Positions 39,860-47,686 of a stretch of 64,000 nucleotides of DNA are shown in pieces. The notes beneath the pieces are model-generated. The model had not been told where the DNA came from. It did not search any database and saw only the letters and a program-made list of their open reading frames with translations. Source of the DNA: Micromonospora profundi (GTDB lineage Bacteria > Actinomycetota > Actinomycetes > Mycobacteriales > Micromonosporaceae); contig NZ_JAATJK010000001.1 of the NCBI RefSeq assembly GCF_011927785.1, forward strand, positions 1,860,001 to 1,924,000. Reading direction: 5' to 3'. Made by a program: the position numbers and the translations under genes. Numbering within the stretch: position 1 is the stretch's first letter; each line of letters begins with the position of its first letter.

Positions 39860-41301
39860 CCCGCGTCACCCTTCGGGCTGGCGGTTTCCGCATCGGGGTG
39901 CCCCGCCGGGCGTGGCACGCCGCCGGGACCGTGCGCGGGCAGCTCCAGCCGGAACCGCGTGCCGGCGCCCGGCTCGCTGCGCACGCTCAGCACGCCGCCG
40001 AGCAGCGTGGCCTGTTCCCGGGCGATGGCCAGCCCCAGCCCACTGCCCGGGGCGGAGCGGGACGGATCGGCCTTGTAGAACCTGTCGAACAGGCGGGGCA
40101 GGTGCTCGGCCGGGATGCCCGGCCCCTGGTCGGTGACCTCGACGACGACAAGCGGACCCGCCCTGGCCACCGTGGCCCGGATCTCGCCGCCGCCGTGCTC
40201 GACAGCGTTGGACACCAGGTTGGCGAGCACCCGCTCCAGCCGGCGCGGGTCGGTGCGCAGCACGATCGGCTCGCCACCTATCAGCACCCGCGCGGACCAG
40301 CCGCGCGCCGCGACGATCCCGTGCAGCAGGGCCGCCGCGTCCACCGGCTCGACGCTCGGCCGCTCCCGCCCGGCGTCCAGCCGGGAGATCTCCATCAGGT
40401 CCTCCACCAGCCGGCGCAGCCGAACCACGTCGCCGACCAGCAGCCGCGCCGCCGGCCGCGCGTCGTCGGGCAACTGGTCGAGGTGCCCGCGCAGCAGCGA
40501 GGCCGCGGCCACCAGGGCGGTCACCGGGGTACGCAGCTCGTGCGCGACGTCGGCGGTGAACCGCCGCTCCCGGGCCTGCGCCGCCGACAGCGCGGCGATC
40601 TTCGCCTCCAGAGCCTCGGCCATCTCGTTGAACGACGCCGCCCAGTCGCTGAACTCGTCGCGCCCGCGCACCGGCAGCCGGGTGGCGAGCAGCCCTTCGG
40701 TGAGCGCTCGGGCGGCCCGGCTGGCCCTACCGACCGGTTCCAGTGTGCGGCGGGCCAGCGCGTGCCCCACCCCGGCGGCGAGCAGCACCACGACCACCCA
40801 TCCGGCCAGCAGCGCGTTGCGCAGTTGGACCACGTCGGCGGCGATGCCGTCCTCGTCGGTGAGCACGTACAGCTCGGCGGTCGAGCCGGGTATGCGTCCG
40901 CCGACAACAAGCAGTCGAGGGCGCATCCCGGGGGCGGAGCGCTGGTAGCCGAGCTGCCCGCCCGCGACGGTGGCCCGCAACCGGGTGCCCAGCGCCGGGG
41001 CGTACGCCGGGTGCGAGGGGCGGGCTGGTCCGTCGACGAGCACCACGTGCCGGCCGCTGCTCTCGAAGCTGGTGAGCAGTTCGGTGCTGCGCTGCTCGGT
41101 AAGCGGCAGGAACTGTCCGGCGAGGACGAGTTGGTAGCGGGCGTCGGCGGCGGCCTCCTGGAGCGAGGCGTCCATCCAGGACTGCCGCAGGAGCAGCCCG
41201 GTCCCGCCGGCGAGCAGCCCGGCCGACACTCCGGCGACGAGCACGAAGGCGACCGTCAGCCGGCGCCGCAGGCGGCCCGGTGCCACAGCGCGTCCGGCCA
41301 T
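39856..41301 (-). CDS. two-component sensor histidine kinase
   Basis: 481 residues. Two membrane segments (LTVAFVLVAGVSAGLLAGGTG and GWVVVVLLAAGVGHALA) enclose an extracytoplasmic sensor of about 120 residues. A HAMP linker follows, then the phospho-acceptor helix VAHELRTPVTALVAAASLL, the N box LANLVSNAVEHGG, G1 DQGPGIP, F box LFDRFYK and G2 GSGLGLAIARE. The receiver gene is 15 bases upstream and the lipoprotein gene overlaps its stop, so the three form one operon. Resembles AfsQ2/MtrB-type kinases of actinomycetes. Confidence 0.93.
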   Translation of the reverse strand: MAGRAVAPGRLRRRLTVAFVLVAGVSAGLLAGGTGLLLRQSWMDASLQEAAADARYQLVLAGQFLPLTEQRSTELLTSFESSGRHVVLVDGPARPSHPAYAPALGTRLRATVAGGQLGYQRSAPGMRPRLLVVGGRIPGSTAELYVLTDEDGIAADVVQLRNALLAGWVVVVLLAAGVGHALARRTLEPVGRASRAARALTEGLLATRLPVRGRDEFSDWAASFNEMAEALEAKIAALSAAQARERRFTADVAHELRTPVTALVAAASLLRGHLDQLPDDARPAARLLVGDVVRLRRLVEDLMEISRLDAGRERPSVEPVDAAALLHGIVAARGWSARVLIGGEPIVLRTDPRRLERVLANLVSNAVEHGGGEIRATVARAGPLVVVEVTDQGPGIPAEHLPRLFDRFYKADPSRSAPGSGLGLAIAREQATLLGGVLSVRSEPGAGTRFRLELPAHGPGGVPRPAGHPDAETASPKGDAG

Positions 41302-41316
41302 CGCCGCCCCTCTTTC

Positions 41317-42000
41317 TCAGCCGCTGGACAGCTTGTAGCCGGCGCCGCGCACGGTGCGGATCAGCAGGGGGTGCGCCGGGTCGTCCTCGATCTTGGCGCG
41401 TAGCCGCTGGACCGCCACGTCGACCAGGCGTGAGTCGCCGAGGAAGCTGTGGTTCCAGACCAGGTCCAGCAGCAGATCCCGGGTGAAGACCTGGCCGGGG
41501 CGCCGGGCCAACTCCAGCAGCAGGCGGAACTCGGTGGCGGTAAGCGCGACCTCCCGGCCGTCCCGGCGCACCACGAAGCTGCCCGGGTCGATCTCCAGCC
41601 CGCCGACCTCGATGGTGCTCGACGCCGCCGGCGCGGTGGCCCGGCGCAGCACCGAGCGGACCCGGGCCACCAGCTCGGGCAGGTCGAAGGGCTTACGCAG
41701 GTAGTCGTCAGCGCCGCACTCCAGGCCGACCACCACGTCGAGCGTGTCGGTGCGAGCCGTCAGCATGAGGATCGGCACCTGGCTGGTCCGCCGGATCTCC
41801 CGGCACACCTCAAGGCCGTCCAGGCCCGGCAGCATGACGTCGAGCACTATCAGGTCGAGCGGGTGGGCTCGCCATGCCGCGAGGGCCTGCCGCCCGTCGA
41901 CGGCGGTGTCGACCCGGAAGCCGGCGCGGCGCAGACCGAGGGCGGTGACCTCCCGGATGGAGGCGTCGTCCTCGACCACCAGTACGCGGCCCTCCATCAC
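41317..42000 (-). CDS. OmpR-family response regulator
   Basis: 227 residues. Receiver: VLVVEDDASIREV (acid pair), phospho-Asp in LIVLDVMLPGLDG, LMLTARTD and LRKPFDLPEL (Lys). Winged-helix output: LTATEFRLLLELARRPGQVFTRDLLLD through DVAVQRLRAKIEDDP to LIRTVRGAGYKL. Start is GTG 42000 or ATG 41997. It heads the operon with the kinase and GerMN lipoprotein. Target genes unknown. Confidence 0.93.
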   Translation of the reverse strand: MMEGRVLVVEDDASIREVTALGLRRAGFRVDTAVDGRQALAAWRAHPLDLIVLDVMLPGLDGLEVCREIRRTSQVPILMLTARTDTLDVVVGLECGADDYLRKPFDLPELVARVRSVLRRATAPAASSTIEVGGLEIDPGSFVVRRDGREVALTATEFRLLLELARRPGQVFTRDLLLDLVWNHSFLGDSRLVDVAVQRLRAKIEDDPAHPLLIRTVRGAGYKLSSG

Positions 42001-42143
42001 CTGAGAGTAGACCCGCCTTCATGGCGTGCGACCTGGCGAAACGGTCGGTGTCGGCGGCCCGGCCGGCTTCGCGGGGTGCCACGGTGGCGGGTCGGTGAAC
42101 TACCTTGCTCCCGACCCGGTCAGCTCACCCGAGAGGGCACGAC

Positions 42144-42497
42144 GTGCAACGTTTTGGCTGTGTGATTCGGCTCCGCCCGGAGCAGCGGGAAACGTACCTG
42201 CGGCTACACGCCGACGTCTGGCCGAGCGTCGAGCAGACGCTGCGCGAGGCGAACTTCCGCAACTACACGATCTTCCTCCACGACGACCTGCTCTTCGGCT
42301 ACTACGAGTACGTCGGTGACGACTACGAGGCCGACCAGCAGCTCATCGCCGCGGACCCGCAGACGCAGGAGTGGTGGAAGCTGACCGATCCGTGTCAGGA
42401 GTCGCTCGCCGAACCCGGGTCGGGGGACTGGTGGGCGCCGATGCGGGAGGTCTGGCACCTGGCCGAGGACGCACCTGAGCAGAGCCCGCCCAGGTGA
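42144..42497 (+). CDS. L-rhamnose mutarotase family protein
   Basis: 117 residues from GTG 42144, with GAGAGG upstream. Family motifs are all present: RFGCVIRLRPEQRETYLRLH (catalytic His), VWPSVEQTLREANFRNYTIFL, FGYYEYVGDDY, and the C-terminal WWKLTDPCQ with GDWWAPMREVWHL. RhaM interconverts the anomers of L-rhamnose. No rhamnose catabolic gene is nearby. Confidence 0.9.
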   Translation: MQRFGCVIRLRPEQRETYLRLHADVWPSVEQTLREANFRNYTIFLHDDLLFGYYEYVGDDYEADQQLIAADPQTQEWWKLTDPCQESLAEPGSGDWWAPMREVWHLAEDAPEQSPPR

Positions 42498-42504
42498 GGC
42501 CCGC

Positions 42505-42535
42505 CCGGCCGGACGGTCGCGTTCCGTCCGGCCGG
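42505..42535. terminator. bidirectional terminator
   Basis: CCGGCCGGACGG (42505-42516) and its perfect complement (42524-42535) around a 7-base loop, between convergent genes. Confidence 0.75.
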
Positions 42536-42552
42536 AGACGTCGCCGGGCCCG

Positions 42553-43128
42553 TCACTCCTGCCACTGGTGGGCCACGTCGAGCACGACCCGGCTGTGTGT
42601 GCCGGGGCCGGCCAGCACGAGCACGCGGAACGGCAACCGGGCCCGTACGCCGACCGCGAACGTGCTGTAGCCCTCGAAGCTGCCGCCGAAGACGACGTCG
42701 CGCAGCGTCGGGTAGCGCAGCAGGTTCGCGGTGTGCTCGCCTACCGCGTACGGGATCGTGCCGGAGTGGGCCGCGTCGTAGGCGGGTGCCCGCAGCGAGA
42801 CCCGCAGCAGCGCGCCTCCGGCGGTGTACGGCGACAGTGCCAGCCCCTCGCCCTCAGTCCACGTCTCGCCGTAGCCGACCGAGTAGCCGTCCACCGGGCC
42901 GGCGAACTCGAACACCACCCGGTCGTAGCAGTCGTGTCGGCCGGTGCGTACGTCGACAAGTGGGGCGTCGCTCAGCGTGCCGGCTGTCTTCTCCGCGCTG
43001 CCCCAGGTGATCCCGCAGTACGGCGACGTGGTCGCCGTGGTGGTGCTCGCCGTGGCGCTGCTGCCCGCGCCGGCTACCAGTCCGGCGAGGACGACCGCCA
43101 GCGCCGTCAGTGCGCTCCTGATCCTCAT
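42553..43128 (-). CDS. secreted AMIN-like domain protein
   Basis: 191 residues. Signal peptide IRSALTALAVVLAGLVAGAGS, then YCGITWGSAEKTAG, VDVRTGRHDCYDRVVFEFAG, LLRYPTLRDVVFGGSFEGYS and VRARLPFRVLVLAGPG. This is the actinobacterial AMIN-like beta-rich secreted family. Two Cys may form a disulfide. Function unknown, with cell-surface binding a reasonable guess. Confidence 0.82.
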   Translation of the reverse strand: MRIRSALTALAVVLAGLVAGAGSSATASTTTATTSPYCGITWGSAEKTAGTLSDAPLVDVRTGRHDCYDRVVFEFAGPVDGYSVGYGETWTEGEGLALSPYTAGGALLRVSLRAPAYDAAHSGTIPYAVGEHTANLLRYPTLRDVVFGGSFEGYSTFAVGVRARLPFRVLVLAGPGTHSRVVLDVAHQWQE

Positions 43129-43357
43129 CGTGGTGCCTCCATCCGATGCTCGGGGCCACGTGGCGGCAATGGTGCCGGTGACCCTCTGCGCTGACCGTCG
43201 TCCTGCCGTGGCACTGGCAGTTCGCTGCGGCGTAACCGCTGGGTAACAGCGGCCGGTATGACACGTCCGCTATGCCGGAGGACGGTCGCTGTCACTTAAC
43301 ATTCACGTACATCAATGATCGGCGACCGGCGGTCGCCGGCGATCAGGGGAGTGCGTG

Positions 43358-44545
43358 ATGTTCCGACGACAACTGAGACGTGCGATGCAGGTCGCGCTGG
43401 TGGCGGTCCTGGCGGCAGCCGGGATGCAGCTCGCCACCGGCGCACCGGCCGCCGCCGTCCGGACGATCTACTACGACGCGAGCCGGACCGGCGAGTTCCG
43501 CACCAACTTCGACCAGGCGGCGCAGATCTGGAACAGCCGGGTCAGCAACGTCCGGCTCCTGGCCGGCACCCCGGCCAGCATCACCATCACCGTCGACGAC
43601 GGCTGGCCCCGGGCGCAACCGACAGGGCTCGGCTCGGGACGGATCTGGATGGGCCGCACCGCCGTCAACCAGGGGTACGACCGCAACCGGATCGCCGCAC
43701 ACGAGCTGGGCCACATCCTCGGCCTGCCGGACCGGCGCACCGGCCTCTGCACCGACCTGATGTCCGGCAGCAGCGCCCCGGTCTCCTGCCGCAACGCCAA
43801 CCCCAGCTCGACCGAGGCGTCCCGGGTCAACTCCCTGTTCGCCGGCACGCTCGCCGCGCCCACCGCCGGCACGACGTACACCTGGACCGACGAGGCCGGC
43901 GACATCAGCCCGCTTGTGGTCGGCGGCCGGCCGGCAAGCGAGAGTTACCCCTTCATGGTGTACGTCTCCGGCTGCACCGGCACGCTGATCAAGGCCAACT
44001 GGGCGGTCACCGCCAAGCACTGCTCTACGCCGACATCGGTGCGGGTGGGTAGCGTCAACCGCGCCAGCGGCGGAACCGTGGTCCGGGTGACCCGCGCGGT
44101 CAACCACCCGAGCGTCGACGTCAAGCTGCTGCAACTGGCCAGCTCGGTGACGTACGCCCCGGCGCCCATCCCGAGCACCTCCGGCGCGGTCGGCACCGCC
44201 ACCCGGATCATCGGCTGGGGTCAGACGTGCGCGCCCCGTGGCTGCGGATCAGCCCCCACCGTGGCCAACGAGCTGGACACGTCCATCGTGGCCGACAGCC
44301 GGTGCTCCGGCATCAACGGCCCGTACGAGATCTGCACCAACAACACGAACGGCAACTCCGGCGCCTGCTACGGCGACTCGGGCGGCCCGCAGGTGCGTCG
44401 GGTCAACGGGGTGTGGAACCTGATCGGCGCGACCAGTCGTGCCGGCAACAACAACTCCACCTGCGCCACCGGCCCGTCCATCTACGTGGACCTGCCGTCC
44501 ATCCGGTCCTGGATCTCCACCCAGGTCGGCGGCCTGCCCGTCTGA
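43358..44545 (+). CDS. secreted fusion of snapalysin-type metalloprotease (M7) and trypsin-like protease (S1)
   Basis: 395 residues. Signal peptide to about residue 33. Residues 35-165 match snapalysin: TIYYDASRTGEFRTNF, AAQIWNSRVSNVRLLAG and zinc motif HELGHILGLPD (H115, H119, D125), then CTDLMSGSSAPVSC and SRVNSLFAG. Residues 190-395 are a trypsin fold: VVGGRPASESYPFMVYV, His in NWAVTAKHC, Asp in VDVKLLQLAS and Ser in CYGDSGGPQV. Both catalytic sets look intact. GGGGAG precedes ATG 43358; GTG 43355 is adjacent. The junction could act as a pro-segment, but the trypsin N-terminus is preceded by about 20 linker residues. Confidence 0.87.
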   Translation: MFRRQLRRAMQVALVAVLAAAGMQLATGAPAAAVRTIYYDASRTGEFRTNFDQAAQIWNSRVSNVRLLAGTPASITITVDDGWPRAQPTGLGSGRIWMGRTAVNQGYDRNRIAAHELGHILGLPDRRTGLCTDLMSGSSAPVSCRNANPSSTEASRVNSLFAGTLAAPTAGTTYTWTDEAGDISPLVVGGRPASESYPFMVYVSGCTGTLIKANWAVTAKHCSTPTSVRVGSVNRASGGTVVRVTRAVNHPSVDVKLLQLASSVTYAPAPIPSTSGAVGTATRIIGWGQTCAPRGCGSAPTVANELDTSIVADSRCSGINGPYEICTNNTNGNSGACYGDSGGPQVRRVNGVWNLIGATSRAGNNNSTCATGPSIYVDLPSIRSWISTQVGGLPV

Positions 44546-44559
44546 TCGTGCTCGATGTG

Positions 44560-44592
44560 CCGGGTGGGGGCGCGAAGCACGTCCCCACCCGG
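44560..44592 (+). terminator. terminator after the fusion protease
   Basis: CCGGGTGGGG (44560-44569) pairs with CCCCACCCGG (44583-44592), 13-base loop, starting 15 bases after the stop. Confidence 0.65.
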
Positions 44593-44662
44593 CGCTGTCT
44601 GTTCACCTGGACCGCCGTCTGCGGTACCGTGCCTGGCACATCGACGCATCCGAGGTGGACAC

Positions 44663-45391
44663 ATGCCTGCCATCGTCGCGCTCACCATGGTTTTCGCGCT
44701 GACGCCCGCTCCCACACCCACGCCCACGCCCACGCCGTCGACGACGTCCGGTCCGGTCGGCTCCCTGCTCGGTGGCGTCGGTCAGATCGTCGACGGACTG
44801 CTCGGTGGCGGTAGCGCCTCCGGCTCGCCGGTGGCGCCCAGCCCGACTCCGACCGACGGCTCCGCACCGACCCCGCCAGCGGCGGTCGTTCCGCCGGGGG
44901 CCTCCGCCGCCCCACCCTCCGCGTCCGGCTCGGCGTCCGCGCCAGGTATGGCCCCGGGCCAGCTGAACCCCGCCGGTCCGGGGCGGGTCGCCCGCGACGC
45001 GGTCGTGCCCGGGCCGTCCGGCGATGCCTCGGACTCACTCGACTCGCCGGCGCTCGGCGCCCCGGAACGCAGCGGCTGGCCGCTGGGCCCCGGGTACTAC
45101 CTGCTGTTCGCGGGTGTGCTCGCGGTGTTGGCGCTGCTGCTCCTGCGCCGCCCCCGGGCAGCCCGGGTGGCTGGCGCGGCCCCGGCCCCGGCCCCGGCCC
45201 CGGCGCCGACTCCGACCCCGGCCCTTGCCGCGGAACCGGAACCGGAAGCGGCCCCGGCCCATGCCCCGGATCTGGATTGCGGCCCGGTGCCGGACAATGT
45301 GAGCCGCCTGCCGACCAACCTCAACGCCATCTACGAGCTGGGCCGGCTGGACGAGCGACTCGAACAGGAGCGCGGCCGCCCCACTTCATGA
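44663..45391 (+). CDS. Pro-rich single-pass membrane protein, unknown
   Basis: 242 residues. N-terminal signal-like PAIVALTMVFALTPAP, a long Pro/Ser/Thr/Ala-rich extracytoplasmic region with GPVGSLLGGVGQIVDGLLGG, one membrane segment (YYLLFAGVLAVLALLLL) near residue 160, and a cytoplasmic tail of AP repeats followed by VSRLPTNLNAIYELGRLDER. ATG 44663 is preceded by GAGGTGG. I recognise no family; the layout suggests a wall-spanning anchor protein. Confidence 0.65.
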   Translation: MPAIVALTMVFALTPAPTPTPTPTPSTTSGPVGSLLGGVGQIVDGLLGGGSASGSPVAPSPTPTDGSAPTPPAAVVPPGASAAPPSASGSASAPGMAPGQLNPAGPGRVARDAVVPGPSGDASDSLDSPALGAPERSGWPLGPGYYLLFAGVLAVLALLLLRRPRAARVAGAAPAPAPAPAPTPTPALAAEPEPEAAPAHAPDLDCGPVPDNVSRLPTNLNAIYELGRLDERLEQERGRPTS

Positions 45392-45407
45392 GGCGCGCCC
45401 ATCGGCC

Positions 45408-46229
45408 TCACTGCCCCGAGTAGGCGCCCTCGCGTCGCGGGATCTCGTCGTCGTAGGCACCGACCGGTCCGCTGTAGCGGACCTCACCCTCCGGGTACGG
45501 CCAGGCGTTCGCTGTGCAGCCGTGCCGGCCCAACGTCTGCTGCTGCATCACCGGCGCCGGCCGGCCCCGCCCCGGACACCGCTCATGTCCCAACCCGAGC
45601 TTGTGCCCCACCTCGTGGTTGACCATGTACTGCCGATAGGTGGCCAGGCTCGCGCCGTAGCCCGGCACGCCCTTGACCCAGCGCGCCACGTTGAGCACCA
45701 CGCGGCCACCGTTGCGGCACGAGGTGTAGCCGTCCGGCACGTCCTGGCAGAGGGTGTCGCGGGTGCCGGGGGTGGCCAGATAGATGGTGAAGTCGGTGGC
45801 TTCGCCGGCACCCACCCTGCGCAGCCGCCACACCCCGCCGGCCGTCCACCCGCGTGGGTCGTTCAACGCCGCGGTGATCGCCGCGGCGACGTCGCCCACC
45901 GGCAGCCCCCGGATGTCCCGCTCCACGACGACCCGGTACCGCAGCAACCGGCCGTCGCCCCGGCGTCCGGGTGCCGTCTCGCCGGGCGCCGTCGACCAGC
46001 GGTTGCTGCCGGCGGCGGGATAGCTGATCGGGACGGCAGGCGCGGAACTGGGCGTCACGTCGGCGACCCCGGTCGGTCGCCCGGTGACAGCCACAGTGGG
46101 CGGCCCGGCGGGGCCGGCACCGGTCGAGGGTTGCCCGGTAGCCGGCCCTCCGCATCCGGTGAGCAGCGCCACCACCACCGGCAACGCCGCCGAGGCGGTA
46201 CGCCACCGGTGGGTAACCTTCGTCGACAT
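45408..46229 (-). CDS. DUF3152 lipoprotein, putative metalloprotease
   Basis: 273 residues. Lipobox VVALLTGC, linker, then the DUF3152 domain: RLLRYRVVVERDIRGLPVGDV, LNDPRGWTAGGVWRLRRV, TDFTIYLATP, CQDVPDGYTSC and zinc-type motif VNHEVGHKLGLGHERCPG (HExxHxxGxxH) followed by VMQQQTLGRHGC. The motif suggests a surface metalloprotease, unproven for this family. GGGGAG precedes ATG 46229. Confidence 0.87.
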   Translation of the reverse strand: MSTKVTHRWRTASAALPVVVALLTGCGGPATGQPSTGAGPAGPPTVAVTGRPTGVADVTPSSAPAVPISYPAAGSNRWSTAPGETAPGRRGDGRLLRYRVVVERDIRGLPVGDVAAAITAALNDPRGWTAGGVWRLRRVGAGEATDFTIYLATPGTRDTLCQDVPDGYTSCRNGGRVVLNVARWVKGVPGYGASLATYRQYMVNHEVGHKLGLGHERCPGRGRPAPVMQQQTLGRHGCTANAWPYPEGEVRYSGPVGAYDDEIPRREGAYSGQ

Positions 46230-46367
46230 GTCTCTCCCCTCGCGCGTCGCTCGGCGGCGGCGCGGAGGAGAAGACGGGCGACCCTGGCGAAAAGTTGATG
46301 TGACCACCGCTCAACCTTCTGCCGACCTGACCCGTCCATAACGGTGTGGCACGGGGGAGGGTTCACG

Positions 46368-46868
46368 ATGGCGCGGGGTGACGCGGAGTTCGTCGAGTTC
46401 GCGAGGGCTGCGTCCGCGCGACTCGTGCATGCCGCCTTCCTGATGACCGGCGACCACCACCAGGCCGAGGACGCCGCGCAGACCGCGCTGGCCCGTACCT
46501 ATGCCTCGTGGTCCCGGATCCACGACGACGACGCCTACGGGTACGCGCGCCGCACCCTGGTCAACCACCTGGTCGACGGGTGGCGGCGGCCGCTGCGGGA
46601 GTACCCGACCGAGGAGGTGCCGGAGCAGCGGCGCGGCGACGTGGCCGACGAGGTGACCACCCGGCGCTGGCTGATCACCATCCTCGGCGCGCTCAGCCCC
46701 CGGGAGCGGGCCATCGTCGTGCTGCGCTACTACTTCGACCTTCCGGAGGCGCAGGTGGCCCGGGAACTCGCCGTGTCCGTGGGCACGGTCAAGAGCACCA
46801 GCTCACGAGCCCTGGAGAAGCTGCGCACCGCCGGGCCGCGGACATCCGACGAGGAGGCGCGCCGATGA
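46368..46868 (+). CDS. ECF RNA polymerase sigma factor, SigE family
   Basis: 166 residues. Region 2: FVEFARAASARLVHAAFLMT and AEDAAQTALARTYASWSRI. Region 4: LITILGALSPRERAIVVLRYYFDLPEAQVARELAVSVGTVKSTSSRALEKLR. This is the SigE-like group common in actinomycetes. A GGGGGAGG site precedes ATG 46368. The next gene starts inside its stop (ATGA) and is probably its anti-sigma factor. Confidence 0.92.
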   Translation: MARGDAEFVEFARAASARLVHAAFLMTGDHHQAEDAAQTALARTYASWSRIHDDDAYGYARRTLVNHLVDGWRRPLREYPTEEVPEQRRGDVADEVTTRRWLITILGALSPRERAIVVLRYYFDLPEAQVARELAVSVGTVKSTSSRALEKLRTAGPRTSDEEARR

Positions 46869-47623
46869 GCGAGCTGGAACGGCTCCGCCAGGCCATGCGG
46901 GACACCGAACGCCCCGCCACATCGCTCGATCTGGCCGCGGTGATGCGCGAGGGGCGGCGGTTGCGGATCCGTCGGCGGGTTGCCGGCGCCGGTGCTGCGA
47001 CGCTCGCGGCCGGCTTGGCCGCCGCTGTCGTCGTCGTGGCGGTCGGCACGTCGCCGGGTGGCCCGCCGACGCCCGAGCGTCCGCCGCCGGTCGCTGTCGC
47101 TCCACCACCGGCCGGTGCCTCACCGTCGGCGTCGGCCTGGTTGGAGCCCACCCCGCCGCCGACGGTGGCCCGCGACGTCCCGCCCCCGAAGCCCCTGGGC
47201 CAGGTGATCGACAGCGAGGTGCGACACGGCGCCGACCAGCGGGTCTACTACTTCGTCGGGGTTTCCGTGCCCGGCGAGCCCAAGGTGTCCGTCGGGCTGG
47301 CCGCCGGTCGCCGCGCTCCGGACGGCATGCTGACCACGGACATCCTGGTCAACGACGTCGACGGAGCTGACCGCAGCCCGGGGTTTCATCAGATCGGCTA
47401 CGACGAGCGCTCGTCGACAGTGCCGGTGCCCACCTTCGGCTATTTCGTCGGCCCCGCCCAGCGCATCGTCGGCACGGCGGGTGCCCGGCAGATCGATGCC
47501 CGACTGGCCCGGTGGAGTGAGGACAAGCAGGTGCTGATCTTCTGGTTCGACCCGGCCGAACTGGCCCCGGGGCAGCGGCTCGACGGCATCACCGCCCGCG
47601 ACGCCAACGGCCGCCGACTCTGA
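46865..47623 (+). CDS. membrane protein, probable anti-sigma factor
   Basis: 252 residues. A short cytoplasmic N-terminus (MSELERLRQAMRDTERPATS..LAAVMREGRRLRIRRR) is followed by one membrane segment (AAGLAAAVVVVAVG) and an extracytoplasmic Pro-rich linker and soluble domain, with YYFVGVSVPGEPKVSVGLAAG and VLIFWFDPAEL. There is no zinc-binding HxxxCxxC motif. The anti-sigma role is inferred from the ATGA overlap with the ECF gene and topology. Confidence 0.7.
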   Translation: MSELERLRQAMRDTERPATSLDLAAVMREGRRLRIRRRVAGAGAATLAAGLAAAVVVVAVGTSPGGPPTPERPPPVAVAPPPAGASPSASAWLEPTPPPTVARDVPPPKPLGQVIDSEVRHGADQRVYYFVGVSVPGEPKVSVGLAAGRRAPDGMLTTDILVNDVDGADRSPGFHQIGYDERSSTVPVPTFGYFVGPAQRIVGTAGARQIDARLARWSEDKQVLIFWFDPAELAPGQRLDGITARDANGRRL

Positions 47624-47636
47624 CACCGTGCCGGCT

Positions 47637-47686
47637 GGTCGCTCAGGCCGGGTCGGCCAACGGTCGCTCAGGCCGGGTCGGCCAAC
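47637..47686. repeat. 25-bp tandem duplication across a stop codon
   Basis: Two perfect copies of a 25-base unit beginning GGTCGCTCAGGCCGGGTCGG, at 47637-47661 and 47662-47686. The right copy contains the stop codon and last codons of the minus-strand hybrid kinase gene. Confidence 0.85.
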
